The notes: a model not told the origin generated them from the sequence alone. 64,000 nucleotides of DNA from Anaerolineaceae bacterium (GCA_028818375.1 JAPPOB010000010.1:124001-188000); one strand, 5' to 3'; positions 35,149 through 44,376 are shown, counted from the first letter of the stretch. Program-made: numbers and translations.

Positions 35149-35177
35149 TTGCCGCGCTTCGCCACGCGCATTATGAT
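35149..35177 (+). promoter_or_regulatory. Promoter of the dynamin-like pair
   Basis: TTGCCG and TATGAT are separated by 17 bases. Transcription would begin about 20 bases before ATG 35204, which has GGAG seven bases upstream. Confidence 0.6.
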
Positions 35178-35203
35178 TGAATTGCCGGACAGCGGAGACG
35201 GGC

Positions 35204-37069
35204 ATGCAGGGAGACAGGGATCGGCTGTTGGCGCAATACGACACGTTGCGGCGCCGCCAGAGCGCGGTGATTGCTTCCCTGCTGGAGTTCCTGCCGAGAC
35301 TGGACGGGCTTCCCGCCACGGTCATCGAACAGTTGCGCGACGCCCTGTTGCACGCGGACCATCCTTTTCTGATCGTCCTGCTGGGCCCCTTCGGCGCCGG
35401 CAAGTCCAGCATCATCAACGCGGTGACGGGCCGCAAGGACCTGATGCCCGTAGGCGTCACGCCAACGACGGACCACATCAGCATTTTGCGCTACGGTGAC
35501 CAGGAAGAAACACTCGAAAACGATGCCGGCGTGACATCTGTCTTTTACCCTGCTCCACTTTTGCAGAAAGTGAGTCTGGTCGACACACCGGGCCTTGAGT
35601 CCGTGTTTCGCGGCCATGAGGATATCACGCGCAATTTTCTGCACCGCGCGGACATCGTCTTTCTGGTGATGCTGGCCACCCAGGCGTTGACGGCGCAGAA
35701 TTTGAAGTATCTGCAGCAACTGAAACGCTATGGCACGCGGGTTATCGTGCTTGTCAACCAGATTGACCTGCTCACAGAAGACGAACTGCGCACAGTCCTG
35801 GAATTTGTGCGTGAGGAGTGCCGGGTCGAAATGGAAAGCGAGCCTGAAATCTGGACGATTTCGGCCAGGTCGGGCCTGGAGGCCTGGCGCGCCGGCGCGC
35901 TGGACGAGCAGGCCTGGCGCGCCAGCGGCATGCAACGCATCGTGGATTATGTGGACGGTCAGCTGGGCGACGAGGAACTCCTGCGCCAAAAGTTGCGCAC
36001 GTCACTACAAATCACCCGCAACGCATTGCGCGAAGCGGAAGAGATCCTGAAGAGCAATCAGGCTTCGACCCTGCATTGCGGAAACATTGCAGCAAACATT
36101 GAAGAGCAATTGCTGGCGCAACGCCGGGATCAGGAGGCGGCAATTGAGCGAATTGCCGTCAACGTCAGCGATTTCATGGTGGATGCCGGCGAAAGGGTCA
36201 ACGTTGCCCTGCGTCGGTTGTATGCTGCGGGACGTGCGCCCGATCTTTTGCGTCGCGGTTTTCTGGAACTGATCGGACTGGGTGGATTAACACGGCGGGG
36301 CGGTCGCACTTATGTCGAACGGCAATTCGCCGACCAGCGTCTGCTCTCCCCCATGAGCGAATTGACAGCAATCAGCGACCTCGCCGGGCCGCGCCTGGAA
36401 GGACAGGACATCCAGGACCTCGACGACCTGGTGGGCTATGCCCGTCGCGAACTGGAATCATTGCCGCCGGGCATTCAGCAGAAGATGATCGGCGATCTGG
36501 CCCTGCCGCAGAATTACGATCGGCGGGTGCTGGATGATCTGCCCGCCAGGCTTGACGCCCTCGTGCGCGAGGCGAATTGGCCGGATGTGGAAGTCCTGGA
36601 CCGCCACCTGCGAAATACCGGTCTCTACCTCGTGGTCTTTGAAGTCTTGCTTCTGGTCGCGGCTATTTTCCTCGCCCAGGTGCTCAAGGCCGAGCCTGAG
36701 ATACTGGCCCTGTTGCTGCTCACGCCGGTCATCGCCCTTGTGGGCCTGCTATTCCTGCCGCTTCGCGGTCAGGCCGTCGCGGCTACGCAGGATGCCCGTT
36801 TGCTGATCCTGCGCGAGCACTATATTGACCTGCTCCGCGAGGTGACGCGCCAGCAGCTGGAGCGGAGCATGCAATTCCGGCGGGACGCCGTGGCGCCACT
36901 GTTGCGCCTGGTCCGTGCCCAGACGCAACTGCACCAGACGCAACGCGCCCGGCTGCAGGATGCCACGCGTGAACTGGATTCGATCGAGGCAGATTTGCCT
37001 TCGCTGGGTGCTGAGGGCTTGCTGCGCAAAGCGCGCCAGGTCGTCGGGAGGGAAGATGGCAGTCCCTGA
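35204..37069 (+). CDS. Dynamin-like GTPase, first of a tandem pair
   Basis: A 621-residue bacterial dynamin-superfamily GTPase that should bind and remodel membranes. G1 is GPFGAGKSS (residues 61-69), G2 lies in GVTPTTDHI, G3 is DTPG (127-130) and G4 is NQID (185-188). Coiled-coil regions flank a hydrophobic pair of helices near residues 475-520 (LVVFEVLLLVAAIFLAQVL and LALLLLTPVIALVGLLFLPL), the likely membrane paddle. Bacterial dynamins are often encoded in pairs that act together. The next gene begins 14 bases before this one ends. Confidence 0.88.
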   Translation: MQGDRDRLLAQYDTLRRRQSAVIASLLEFLPRLDGLPATVIEQLRDALLHADHPFLIVLLGPFGAGKSSIINAVTGRKDLMPVGVTPTTDHISILRYGDQEETLENDAGVTSVFYPAPLLQKVSLVDTPGLESVFRGHEDITRNFLHRADIVFLVMLATQALTAQNLKYLQQLKRYGTRVIVLVNQIDLLTEDELRTVLEFVREECRVEMESEPEIWTISARSGLEAWRAGALDEQAWRASGMQRIVDYVDGQLGDEELLRQKLRTSLQITRNALREAEEILKSNQASTLHCGNIAANIEEQLLAQRRDQEAAIERIAVNVSDFMVDAGERVNVALRRLYAAGRAPDLLRRGFLELIGLGGLTRRGGRTYVERQFADQRLLSPMSELTAISDLAGPRLEGQDIQDLDDLVGYARRELESLPPGIQQKMIGDLALPQNYDRRVLDDLPARLDALVREANWPDVEVLDRHLRNTGLYLVVFEVLLLVAAIFLAQVLKAEPEILALLLLTPVIALVGLLFLPLRGQAVAATQDARLLILREHYIDLLREVTRQQLERSMQFRRDAVAPLLRLVRAQTQLHQTQRARLQDATRELDSIEADLPSLGAEGLLRKARQVVGREDGSP

Positions 37070-38822
37070 AACCGGGATGACAGGCGCGCTGGACGTTTTG
37101 CGCCTGGAAGGCATTGGGCTGCTGGAGGGCATCGGCGAAACCCTGGCTGAATTCGGCGACGATGCGGGTGAGGATCGCCAGAAGTTGCAGGACGTGGCGC
37201 GGGACCTGCGCGATTCCTTCTTCCTGGTGACCGTGGTTGGCGAGTTCAACGCGGGCAAGTCCACTTTCGTCAATGCCCTGCTCGGTGAGGAATTGTTGCC
37301 TACCGGTATCACGCCCACGACCGCGACGATCGACATCGTGTTGTACGGAAATCCGCCCCGTCGCTCGCCTTCAATTCGTGACGACGGACTTCGTGAATGG
37401 GCACATCCCGGAACCGGCGCGCCGGGCGTGGCGCTCGTCGACACGCCGGGCACGGGCTCAGTGTTTCGCGCCCATGAACGCCTGGCGCTGGAGTTTCTGC
37501 ACCGCAGCGACCTCGTGCTGTTTGTGATCTCGGCGCGGCGGGCACTGGCGCAGGCCGGCCGGGACTATCTTGAACTGGCGCAGCGGTATGGCAAAAGGAT
37601 TGTCATCATCATCAATCAGATCGATCAGCTGGAACCGGCCGAACAGGCCGAAGTCCGCCGCTTTGTCGAACGCCAGGCGCGGGAACTGCTCAATCTTGAG
37701 CCCATGATTTTCATGGTGTCGGCCCGTCAGGACCTGGATGGCGGGAACGCTGGTCAGGACGGGATGAACGCCCTGCGCGCGCATCTCATGAGTCTGATTC
37801 GTCACGCGCCGCCGGCGCAACAAAAACTGCTGGCGCAACTGGACCTGGCGGAGCGACTTACGCAAGGCTGGCTGGGGCGGACCCGGCAGCAGATGACGAC
37901 TTTGCATACGGACCGGTCGCGGGTGGATGAGGTGCAGCTTGAACTGGACCAGCAGTCCAGGGGACTGGATGCACACTTGCAGGAAACGCTGGGCAACAGC
38001 GACCAGGTGTTTGCTGACCTGCGACTGCGCGGCCATCGTTTTCTCGGTCAGAACCTCTCGCTACGAAACTGGGGACGGGCCCGGCAGCAGACATCCCTGC
38101 AGGAAGCCTTTCAGGTGGAGGTCGTCGGTCGGTCCCTGCAGGACCTGGACCAACTGGGTTCTGCCTTCGTTGGTGTCCTGCTGGACCAAAGTCGGGTGTA
38201 CTGGCGCGGAGTCATCGAACGCCTGCAGCAACTGGCGGACCTGCTGGAACAGGAGCCCGGCGGGCTGGACGCCAGCGTCTACGCCAGTCAGCGCGAGAGT
38301 CTGCAGGAAGCCCTGCGTTTGGCCAGATCTGAACTTGAAGCGGGCGTGGGCGAAGGGGCGCTGGACGAGATGCGAAGTTCGGGCCTCGCCAGGATAAACA
38401 ATCTGGCGACGTCTTCACTCGCTGCCCTGGGAGGAACACTGGTCGCCTTGCTGGGTGTTGCCGCCCCGGGTCCGGTTCTGGGAGCGGGCGCGGCGGCCCT
38501 GGCGTTGCCGGCGGTGGTTGTCGGTGCGCCTCTGGCCTTGGTCGCTTCTGCCTTGACCCTGCGACGTTACCGCCGTCTGCAATCGCAAACCCTGGAGGAA
38601 TTCGACGCCCGAATCCGCCAGATGCGGGAAAGTTTTCGGGACGCCTTGCAAAACGTCAGCGATCAGGAACGCATCCGCCTGACACAATACGGCCAGCAGG
38701 TCCTCGTGCCGGTTTACAGCCGAATGGACGCGTTGACCCTGCGTGACCAGGACCGCCTGGACGTCTTGCAGGGGCACATGGAGGCAATCGCCCGCTTGCG
38801 CCAGGTCTTGCAGAAGGGCTGA
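37056..38822 (+). CDS. Dynamin-like GTPase, second of a tandem pair
   Basis: A 588-residue dynamin-like GTPase related to the upstream gene. G1 is GEFNAGKST (62-70), G2 GITPTTATID, G3 DTPG (129-132) and G4 NQID (187-190). Central coiled coils are followed by a hydrophobic region at about 455-505 (LGGTLVALLGVAAPGPVLG and ALPAVVVGAPLALVASAL). ATG 37056 has GGGAGG six bases upstream and overlaps the first gene by 14 bases. A shared complex in membrane fission, repair or defence against phage is possible; nothing here decides between them. Confidence 0.88.
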   Translation: MAVPETGMTGALDVLRLEGIGLLEGIGETLAEFGDDAGEDRQKLQDVARDLRDSFFLVTVVGEFNAGKSTFVNALLGEELLPTGITPTTATIDIVLYGNPPRRSPSIRDDGLREWAHPGTGAPGVALVDTPGTGSVFRAHERLALEFLHRSDLVLFVISARRALAQAGRDYLELAQRYGKRIVIIINQIDQLEPAEQAEVRRFVERQARELLNLEPMIFMVSARQDLDGGNAGQDGMNALRAHLMSLIRHAPPAQQKLLAQLDLAERLTQGWLGRTRQQMTTLHTDRSRVDEVQLELDQQSRGLDAHLQETLGNSDQVFADLRLRGHRFLGQNLSLRNWGRARQQTSLQEAFQVEVVGRSLQDLDQLGSAFVGVLLDQSRVYWRGVIERLQQLADLLEQEPGGLDASVYASQRESLQEALRLARSELEAGVGEGALDEMRSSGLARINNLATSSLAALGGTLVALLGVAAPGPVLGAGAAALALPAVVVGAPLALVASALTLRRYRRLQSQTLEEFDARIRQMRESFRDALQNVSDQERIRLTQYGQQVLVPVYSRMDALTLRDQDRLDVLQGHMEAIARLRQVLQKG

Positions 38823-38827
38823 ATCCC

Positions 38828-39865
38828 TCAGATTGCGTGAATGCGACGAATTCGCTCAATCACATCCTGCGAATCGGAACGCGTGCGCAGGCTGCTGTTG
38901 TCGAAAGGATCGCTGAGACGCTCTTCACCCAGCAGGCGATGCGCCAGATTCTGCACGCCATGCGCCAGCACCTCAAGCTGATAGCCGCCTTCCAGGGCAA
39001 AGACTACCCGGCCGTCGCAAATGTCCTGCGCCAGGGCCAGCACTTCCCTGACCATCCAGTCATAGCCGGCCAGCGTCAAACGCATGTTGGCGAGAGGGTC
39101 CGCATGATGCGCGTCGAAACCCAGCGAGACCAAAACGCATTGCGGTTTCCAGCGGCGCGCCAATGGCCATAGCAGTGACTCAAACAGCGCCCGATAGGTG
39201 GCGTCGCCATGACCGGCGCGCAGGGGAATGTTGGCCGTGTAGCAGTTGCCGGGTCCTGCGCCGGTCTCCAGGGCGGCGCCTGTGCCGGGATACAGCGGAG
39301 ACTGATGGATGGAAAAAAAGCCAACCCGTTCATCGCTGTACAGAATGTCCTGACTGCCGTTACCATGGTGCACGTCCAGGTCCACAACCATGACGCGATC
39401 CAATCCATGGACGGTGCAGGCGTGCAGCGCCGCCATGGCGACGTTTCCGAACAGGCAGAAACCCATGGCCGCGCCCGGACAGGCGTGATGGCCCGGCGGT
39501 CGGGCGACGACCAGGGCATTGTCCGCCTCGCCGGTCAGCACGGCATCCACGGCTTGAAGGCAGGCGCCGGCGGCCAGACGGGCCACCTGCAGCGACCCCG
39601 GCGCAAGCCAGGTGTCCTGGTCGAGCATCACGATTTGCTGTGCGTAGTCCCGCGAGACTCGTTGCAGCAGCTCAAGGTAGTCAGGACTGTGGGCGCGAAG
39701 AATGGCCTCGTCACTGGCGGGTGAAGGCGTCATCTGCGTCATTTGCTCCGTGATGCCGGCCTGTTTCAGACTGTGCCAGACGGCGCGCATGCGTTCCGGC
39801 GATTCCGGATGGCCGGGCAACTCATGTTCCACAAATCGGGGATGCGTGATGAGCACGCTGGTCAT
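38828..39865 (-). CDS. Histone-deacetylase-fold amidohydrolase
   Basis: A 345-residue member of the class II histone-deacetylase / acetylpolyamine amidohydrolase family. The zinc site is visible: ARPPGHHACPG (catalytic His pair), VVDLDVHHGNGSQDIL (Asp and His ligands) and LGFDAHHADPLANM (third Asp ligand). In bacteria such enzymes act on acetylated amines or unknown substrates. It overlaps the upstream membrane glycosyltransferase by four bases (ATGA). Its end converges with the second dynamin gene, leaving five bases between them. Confidence 0.9.
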   Translation of the reverse strand: MTSVLITHPRFVEHELPGHPESPERMRAVWHSLKQAGITEQMTQMTPSPASDEAILRAHSPDYLELLQRVSRDYAQQIVMLDQDTWLAPGSLQVARLAAGACLQAVDAVLTGEADNALVVARPPGHHACPGAAMGFCLFGNVAMAALHACTVHGLDRVMVVDLDVHHGNGSQDILYSDERVGFFSIHQSPLYPGTGAALETGAGPGNCYTANIPLRAGHGDATYRALFESLLWPLARRWKPQCVLVSLGFDAHHADPLANMRLTLAGYDWMVREVLALAQDICDGRVVFALEGGYQLEVLAHGVQNLAHRLLGEERLSDPFDNSSLRTRSDSQDVIERIRRIHAI

Positions 39866-41463
39866 GGGGCACGCTCCGCTTTCGGCCTGTAGAGGCGATA
39901 GTCGAAGCCGTTCATCCTGATCACCTGGTCGGGTTCATAATTCTCGCCGATGGCCTGAAGAACGGTGCCCGGGAAGAAGCCGGCGCGCAGAATGATTAGA
40001 CCGAAGGCTTGATCCTGCAACATTTGTAGCAGCGCATCTCCCCTGTAGAGGCCATTGTTGGCCAGGTTGAGCAACTGCGTGGGATTGGTCACCACCTCCT
40101 TGCCGGCGAGCAGCGCAAACGAGGCGTCCTCGCTCAACACTGGGCCATCGGCAGCGCGCACCAACGTCACCAGTTCCTCGCCCGAGCGGATGTCTTCGCC
40201 GTTTGTCAGGTGTCCGATGTCGGCATAGCCGGGAGGAAACTCTCCTTCCCTGCCGCGCGCCGAGTCGTAAAAGCCATTGAGGGCATTGGGTTTGACGTCC
40301 AGCAAGGCGGCAATGGAGTCAAACGGTGCCGTAAGGGTCGGCAAATGGAGGACTGCGCGCGCGTAACCCAGGAAAAGCAGAGGGATGAGCAGGAGCGCAA
40401 GGGCAGATCGAAGTGTCCCTTTGCCGGACAGGTTGGCCAGAAGTCGCGTACATCCAACGCCGGCGAGGATGCAAGTGGCGGCGATGGCCGTACTGAAATA
40501 ACTGTCCCCCGCGCCCCACTTGCCGGAAAACAGGCCGACGGCGAGGGCGGCGACCAGCCAGACGCTGTAGATCGAAAGCCGGTCCACGTAGAGTTCGTAA
40601 AGGAGAAAAAGCAGCGCCGGCACCACCAGAAAACCATGTAGACCGAACCATTGCTGCAACAATCCCAGAGCCTGTTGCGGATCGTAGCGGTTGACGTTGG
40701 CGCTGATGGTCTGCAGCCACCACTGTCCATCCGTGGCGAGAGTCAACAGGAGGAAGATTGCGCCGCCGGACAGCGCCAGGCCCACAGCCATTTGCAGGCC
40801 GCGGCGAGGCTGTCGGATGAACAGGAATGCGATGGCGGCCAGGGCAGTGGCCAGTGCCAGTTGTTTCGTGTAACCGGCGGCAAGGATCAACAGCAGCCCC
40901 AACCAATACGTTCTGCGGCGCTTTTGGGTGTCTCCCGTGCCTTCCATGTTGGCGAGCACGACAACCGCCAGAGTCTCAAACATGACCATGCTCATGTGCT
41001 GGCGGTTGAGAGGGCCGATGTGATAGATGGTGTTCGAGGCGATGAATGCCAGGCCCGAGACGGGAGCCAGCAACCCGGGGCCGCCGTCCCTGCGAACCGC
41101 GAACGCAATGGCGCCGGCGGCGATCAGGGTTGCCAGCGTCCCCAACGCACGGCCATAAGCGTAGGACGGGCCAAACAGCCAGGCAAAGGGAACCGCCAGC
41201 AAATGAAAGAGCGGCGGGTAATTGCTGGAGTAAAAAGGCCAGGTCTCAACGTCCTGCCAGGGCCAGCGCCCCTGACTGAAAAGCAGGGTGTCGACCAGTT
41301 CAAAGCCTTCTCCCTGGTCGTAGTCAAAGGGGAACTGAATGAGGTTGGCCGCGTAGGTCAGAAAGACCAGCAGGTAGCCGAACAGCAATATCAGGGCGGC
41401 CCACATCAGGACCCTGTACAGGCGAGTAACGAACAAATGGAAAAGGTGGTTTTCTGCAAGCAT
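39862..41463 (-). CDS. Polytopic membrane glycosyltransferase (GT-C type)
   Basis: A 533-residue membrane protein with about ten to eleven helices. The first loop carries the acidic DYDQGEGFELVDT stretch and the YPPLFHLLAVPFAW motif, both common in GT-C glycosyltransferases that use polyprenyl-phosphate sugars. The C-terminal 170 residues form a soluble domain. The start is ATG 41463; a frame further upstream overlaps the small membrane protein gene, whose stop lies one base before the ATG. The sugar and acceptor are unknown. It is coupled to the deacetylase-fold gene by ATGA. Confidence 0.78.
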   Translation of the reverse strand: MLAENHLFHLFVTRLYRVLMWAALILLFGYLLVFLTYAANLIQFPFDYDQGEGFELVDTLLFSQGRWPWQDVETWPFYSSNYPPLFHLLAVPFAWLFGPSYAYGRALGTLATLIAAGAIAFAVRRDGGPGLLAPVSGLAFIASNTIYHIGPLNRQHMSMVMFETLAVVVLANMEGTGDTQKRRRTYWLGLLLILAAGYTKQLALATALAAIAFLFIRQPRRGLQMAVGLALSGGAIFLLLTLATDGQWWLQTISANVNRYDPQQALGLLQQWFGLHGFLVVPALLFLLYELYVDRLSIYSVWLVAALAVGLFSGKWGAGDSYFSTAIAATCILAGVGCTRLLANLSGKGTLRSALALLLIPLLFLGYARAVLHLPTLTAPFDSIAALLDVKPNALNGFYDSARGREGEFPPGYADIGHLTNGEDIRSGEELVTLVRAADGPVLSEDASFALLAGKEVVTNPTQLLNLANNGLYRGDALLQMLQDQAFGLIILRAGFFPGTVLQAIGENYEPDQVIRMNGFDYRLYRPKAERAP

Positions 41464-41464
41464 T

Positions 41465-41674
41465 TCAGGCCGGACGGTCACCGAGTGGCAAAAGCGACAG
41501 GCCGACAAGCACGATCAGGATCATGGCCGCCAGCGCCAGCAACTGTGCCGGGCCGAGGCCCCCTTCCCGTCCGGCATCCAGGAGGTCAATGGCAAGCACG
41601 CCGATGACCCCGACGCTACCGGTCAGCACCAGCAGCAGGCCCAACTGACGCTTGCTCAGGGGTCGCTCCCACAT
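41465..41674 (-). CDS. Small two-helix membrane protein, probably leaderless
   Basis: A 69-residue protein with two hydrophobic segments (LGLLLVLTGSVGVIGVLAI and LLALAAMILIVLVGLSLLP) joined by a charged turn. I do not recognise it. There is no ribosome-binding sequence, but TATACT ends exactly seven bases before the ATG, so the transcript may start at the start codon. One base separates its stop from the following glycosyltransferase start, so the pair is probably co-translated. Confidence 0.55.
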   Translation of the reverse strand: MWERPLSKRQLGLLLVLTGSVGVIGVLAIDLLDAGREGGLGPAQLLALAAMILIVLVGLSLLPLGDRPA

Positions 41675-41681
41675 GGGTGGC

Positions 41682-41690
41682 AGTATAGCA
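41682..41690 (-). promoter_or_regulatory. Extended -10 promoter of the small membrane protein operon
   Basis: On the minus strand TGCTATACT is an extended -10 element; no good -35 box is seen. The expected start is at or within a base of the ATG. Confidence 0.5.
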
Positions 41691-41746
41691 CGCAGGGAAT
41701 CCCGGTCTTTGACGCAGGATGCGCCGTGTATTTTCGTCGATCGCCA

Positions 41747-41755
41747 TGCTATCCT
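41747..41755 (+). promoter_or_regulatory. Possible extended -10 promoter of aspS
   Basis: TGCTATCCT lies about 40 bases before the aspS start. The -35 region is not recognisable. The same TGCTATNCT form occurs at other promoters in this window. Confidence 0.4.
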
Positions 41756-41793
41756 GAACCTTGCGTATCCACCCCCGGGAGAGGCGGAAATCC

Positions 41794-43605
41794 ATGCTCA
41801 AGAGTATCAACTGCGGCGAATTGCGGCCGGAGCATGACGGACTGGAAGTCAGCCTGGCGGGGTGGGTGAATCGCTGGCGCGACCAGGGCGGCGTGATTTT
41901 CATCGACCTGCGCGACCGCTCCGGCATTTGCCAGGTCGTGGCGGAGATGGAAAGCGCGCCGGAAGCGCACGCCCTGGCAAGCCAGGCGCGCAGTGAGTAC
42001 GTGTTGCAGGCCTGCGGTCGCGTTCGCATTCGGCCCGAAGGCACTGCCAATTCCGAACTGGTCACCGGTGACGTGGAAGTGCTCGCCAGCAGTTTGAAGT
42101 TACTCAATCCCTCGAAGACGCCGCCCTTTTACATCAATCGAGAGGACAGCATTGACGAAAACGTACGTATGAAGCACCGCTATCTTGATTTGCGTCGGCC
42201 CAACATGCAGGCCAACCTGGTGTTGCGTCATCGAGCCGTCAAATTCATTCGCGACTGGCTGGATCAGCGGGGCTTCGTGGAAATCGAGACTCCGATTCTG
42301 TTCAAGACGACGCCGGAGGGCGCGCGCGATTTTCTCGTTCCCAGCCGGATGCAGCCAGGATGCTTTTACGCCTTGCCGCAGAGCCCGCAGCAACTCAAGC
42401 AAATGCTGATGGTGGCCGGTTTCGAACGATATTTCCAGATTGCCCGTTGCTTTCGCGATGAGGACTTGCGCGGTCAGCGTCAACCGGAGTTCACGCAACT
42501 GGACCTGGAGATGAGTTTCGTTGAGCGGGAAGACGTCATGGCTCTCAACGAAGAGCTAATGATGTGCCTGGCGCAATCCGTCGCGCCGCAACGCCGACTG
42601 TTGCAAAGGCCCTTCCCGCGACTGGATTACCAGGACGCCATGGAGCATTTCGGCAGCGACAAGCCCGATCTCCGATACGATCTCTGCGCCGTGGACGTCA
42701 GCCATATTGCGGGCAGCAGCGCCTTCCAGGTGTTTGTTGACAACGTCGCCGCCGGCAGGCCGGTCAAGGTCATGCGGGTGCCGGGCATGGCGGCTGACAT
42801 GAGCGGAACGCGATTGCGCGCCGTCGCCCGCGGCCTGGAAGATCTGGCGCGTTCCGTGGGCGGCAAGGGTCTGGCCTATATGGCGCTGGACCCGGACCCG
42901 CAGGGCGAAGTGAAGGGGCCCATCGGCAAATTTTTCACCGTTGATCAACAGCTGGCGCTGTTCGATTGCGTTGGCGCCCGGCCGGGCGACCTGTTGCTCT
43001 TCATGTCAGATCGGCGCGAGACTGTCTGGGACATCACGGATGTCTTGCGGCGACATCTGGCAAGCGAACTCAATCTGGCAGATTCCGGGGTACTGGCCTT
43101 TTGCTGGGTCGTGGACTTCCCCCAGTTCCTGTGGGATGAAGAGGGGCAGCGCTGGGATCCCTCCCAGCATCTCTTCACCATGCCCATGCCCGAAGACCTG
43201 CACTTGCTGGACAGCGATCCCGGCGCGGCGCGGGGGTCGCAATACGACATGGTTTGCAACGGCTATGAAGTGGCCGGCGGCAGTATCCGCATTCACGATC
43301 GCGCCCTGCAGGAAAAGATTTTTCCGCTAATCGGCCAGGACATGGTTGAGGCGCGGGAGCAGTTTGGTCACATGCTGGACGCCTTCGAATTCGGGGTCCC
43401 GCCCCATGGTGGCATCGCCTGGGGCATTGACCGGGTCGTGGCTCTGCTCGCCGGCGAGCCCAACATTCGCGAGGTCATCGCTTTTCCCAAATCGCAGACC
43501 GGGATGGACGTGATGTCACAGACGCCCTCGATGGTGGCCGACGATCAACTGGCGGACTTGCACATTCGTCTGGATTTGCCGGAAGACGGCGAAGGGGCAG
43601 GCTAG
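41794..43605 (+). CDS. aspS: Aspartyl-tRNA synthetase, bacterial type
   Basis: Charges tRNA-Asp. At 603 residues it has the bacterial class IIb plan: an OB-fold anticodon domain (VSLAGWVNRWRDQGGVIFID), motif 2 CFRDEDLRGQRQPEFTQLD, a large insertion domain with a GAD-type region, and motif 3 GGIAWGIDRVVALLAGEPNI. The start ATG 41794 is chosen because the OB fold begins directly after it. Whether it is discriminating or also charges tRNA-Asn cannot be read here; no gatCAB genes lie nearby. The last four bases overlap the convergent aquaporin gene. Confidence 0.96.
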   Translation: MLKSINCGELRPEHDGLEVSLAGWVNRWRDQGGVIFIDLRDRSGICQVVAEMESAPEAHALASQARSEYVLQACGRVRIRPEGTANSELVTGDVEVLASSLKLLNPSKTPPFYINREDSIDENVRMKHRYLDLRRPNMQANLVLRHRAVKFIRDWLDQRGFVEIETPILFKTTPEGARDFLVPSRMQPGCFYALPQSPQQLKQMLMVAGFERYFQIARCFRDEDLRGQRQPEFTQLDLEMSFVEREDVMALNEELMMCLAQSVAPQRRLLQRPFPRLDYQDAMEHFGSDKPDLRYDLCAVDVSHIAGSSAFQVFVDNVAAGRPVKVMRVPGMAADMSGTRLRAVARGLEDLARSVGGKGLAYMALDPDPQGEVKGPIGKFFTVDQQLALFDCVGARPGDLLLFMSDRRETVWDITDVLRRHLASELNLADSGVLAFCWVVDFPQFLWDEEGQRWDPSQHLFTMPMPEDLHLLDSDPGAARGSQYDMVCNGYEVAGGSIRIHDRALQEKIFPLIGQDMVEAREQFGHMLDAFEFGVPPHGGIAWGIDRVVALLAGEPNIREVIAFPKSQTGMDVMSQTPSMVADDQLADLHIRLDLPEDGEGAG

Positions 43606-44303
43606 TCTTCCCCTTCGCCCAGGACACGGGAGTGGAACCAGCCACCCACAATCCCGCCGCCGAAAATGCCCAGCAGATAGGCCGGGACATAACTCAGGTC
43701 ACCGGCGATCAGGGCCGGGCCCAGGGTTCGCGCAGGATTGAGTGACGCTCCGGTCAGGGCACCGCCGGCCAGAATGCTCACGGCAAGAGTAAAACCGATG
43801 GCAAGGCCGGCCATGTTGCCGGCCTTGCCATAGACGGCCGCCTGATAGACCGCGCTGACCAGAAAAAAGGTCAGGATGCCTTCAAGCAACAGCGCTTCAC
43901 CGATGTGATTCGCAGTGAGTACGCCGGTGGCCTGACCGAAATTGAAGGCGTTTTCTCCCAGAAAGCCGGCCATGAATTCCGGGTTGCCATGTGGCACGAC
44001 GATGGAAATCATCCACCCCGCCAGTATCGCCCCGATAAACTGCATGATCATGAAGCGGACCGTTTGGCTGCCATCCTGCTTGCCGCCCACGAAAAGACTC
44101 AGCGTCACGGCAGGGTTGAACTGGCCGCCGGAGATGTGCCCGTAGGTATAAATCAGGGCAGCCAGAACCAGTCCGTGGGCCAGGGCGGGAACCACGACGC
44201 CAAAGAGGGGCGCCACCACGACGGCCCCGGAACCAATGAATACCAGTACAAAGGTGCCAACCAGTTCGGCGAGACTGGCGCGATTCTGATCGTCGGACAT
44301 CAT
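43602..44303 (-). CDS. Aquaporin / glycerol facilitator family channel
   Basis: A 233-residue MIP-family channel with six membrane helices and two half-helices holding the NPA motifs (SGGQFNPAVTLSLF and GASLNPARTLGPAL). The Arg after the second NPA is the selectivity-filter residue. Whether it passes water or glycerol is unclear. The start is ATG 44303 or the adjacent ATG 44300. It has its own promoter. Its end overlaps the convergent aspS by four bases. Confidence 0.9.
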   Translation of the reverse strand: MMSDDQNRASLAELVGTFVLVFIGSGAVVVAPLFGVVVPALAHGLVLAALIYTYGHISGGQFNPAVTLSLFVGGKQDGSQTVRFMIMQFIGAILAGWMISIVVPHGNPEFMAGFLGENAFNFGQATGVLTANHIGEALLLEGILTFFLVSAVYQAAVYGKAGNMAGLAIGFTLAVSILAGGALTGASLNPARTLGPALIAGDLSYVPAYLLGIFGGGIVGGWFHSRVLGEGED

Positions 44304-44332
44304 TCCCCCCGCGGATTACTGTTTCACGGCAA

Positions 44333-44360
44333 ATTATGGCAGGCGCGAATGGCGTGTCAA
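44333..44360 (-). promoter_or_regulatory. Promoter of the aquaporin gene
   Basis: On the minus strand TTGACA and CATAAT are separated by 16 bases. The start would lie about 22 bases before ATG 44303. Confidence 0.7.
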
Positions 44361-44376
44361 GCAATCGACTGATTGC
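44361..44376. repeat. Inverted repeat abutting the aquaporin -35 box
   Basis: GCAATC and GATTGC flank a four-base loop. It touches the -35 TTGACA of the aquaporin promoter and could be a regulator site. The rest of the 305-base gap between aquaporin and the LCP gene shows only a GCAGGC/GCCTGC pair (44386-44415) and no gene. Confidence 0.35.
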
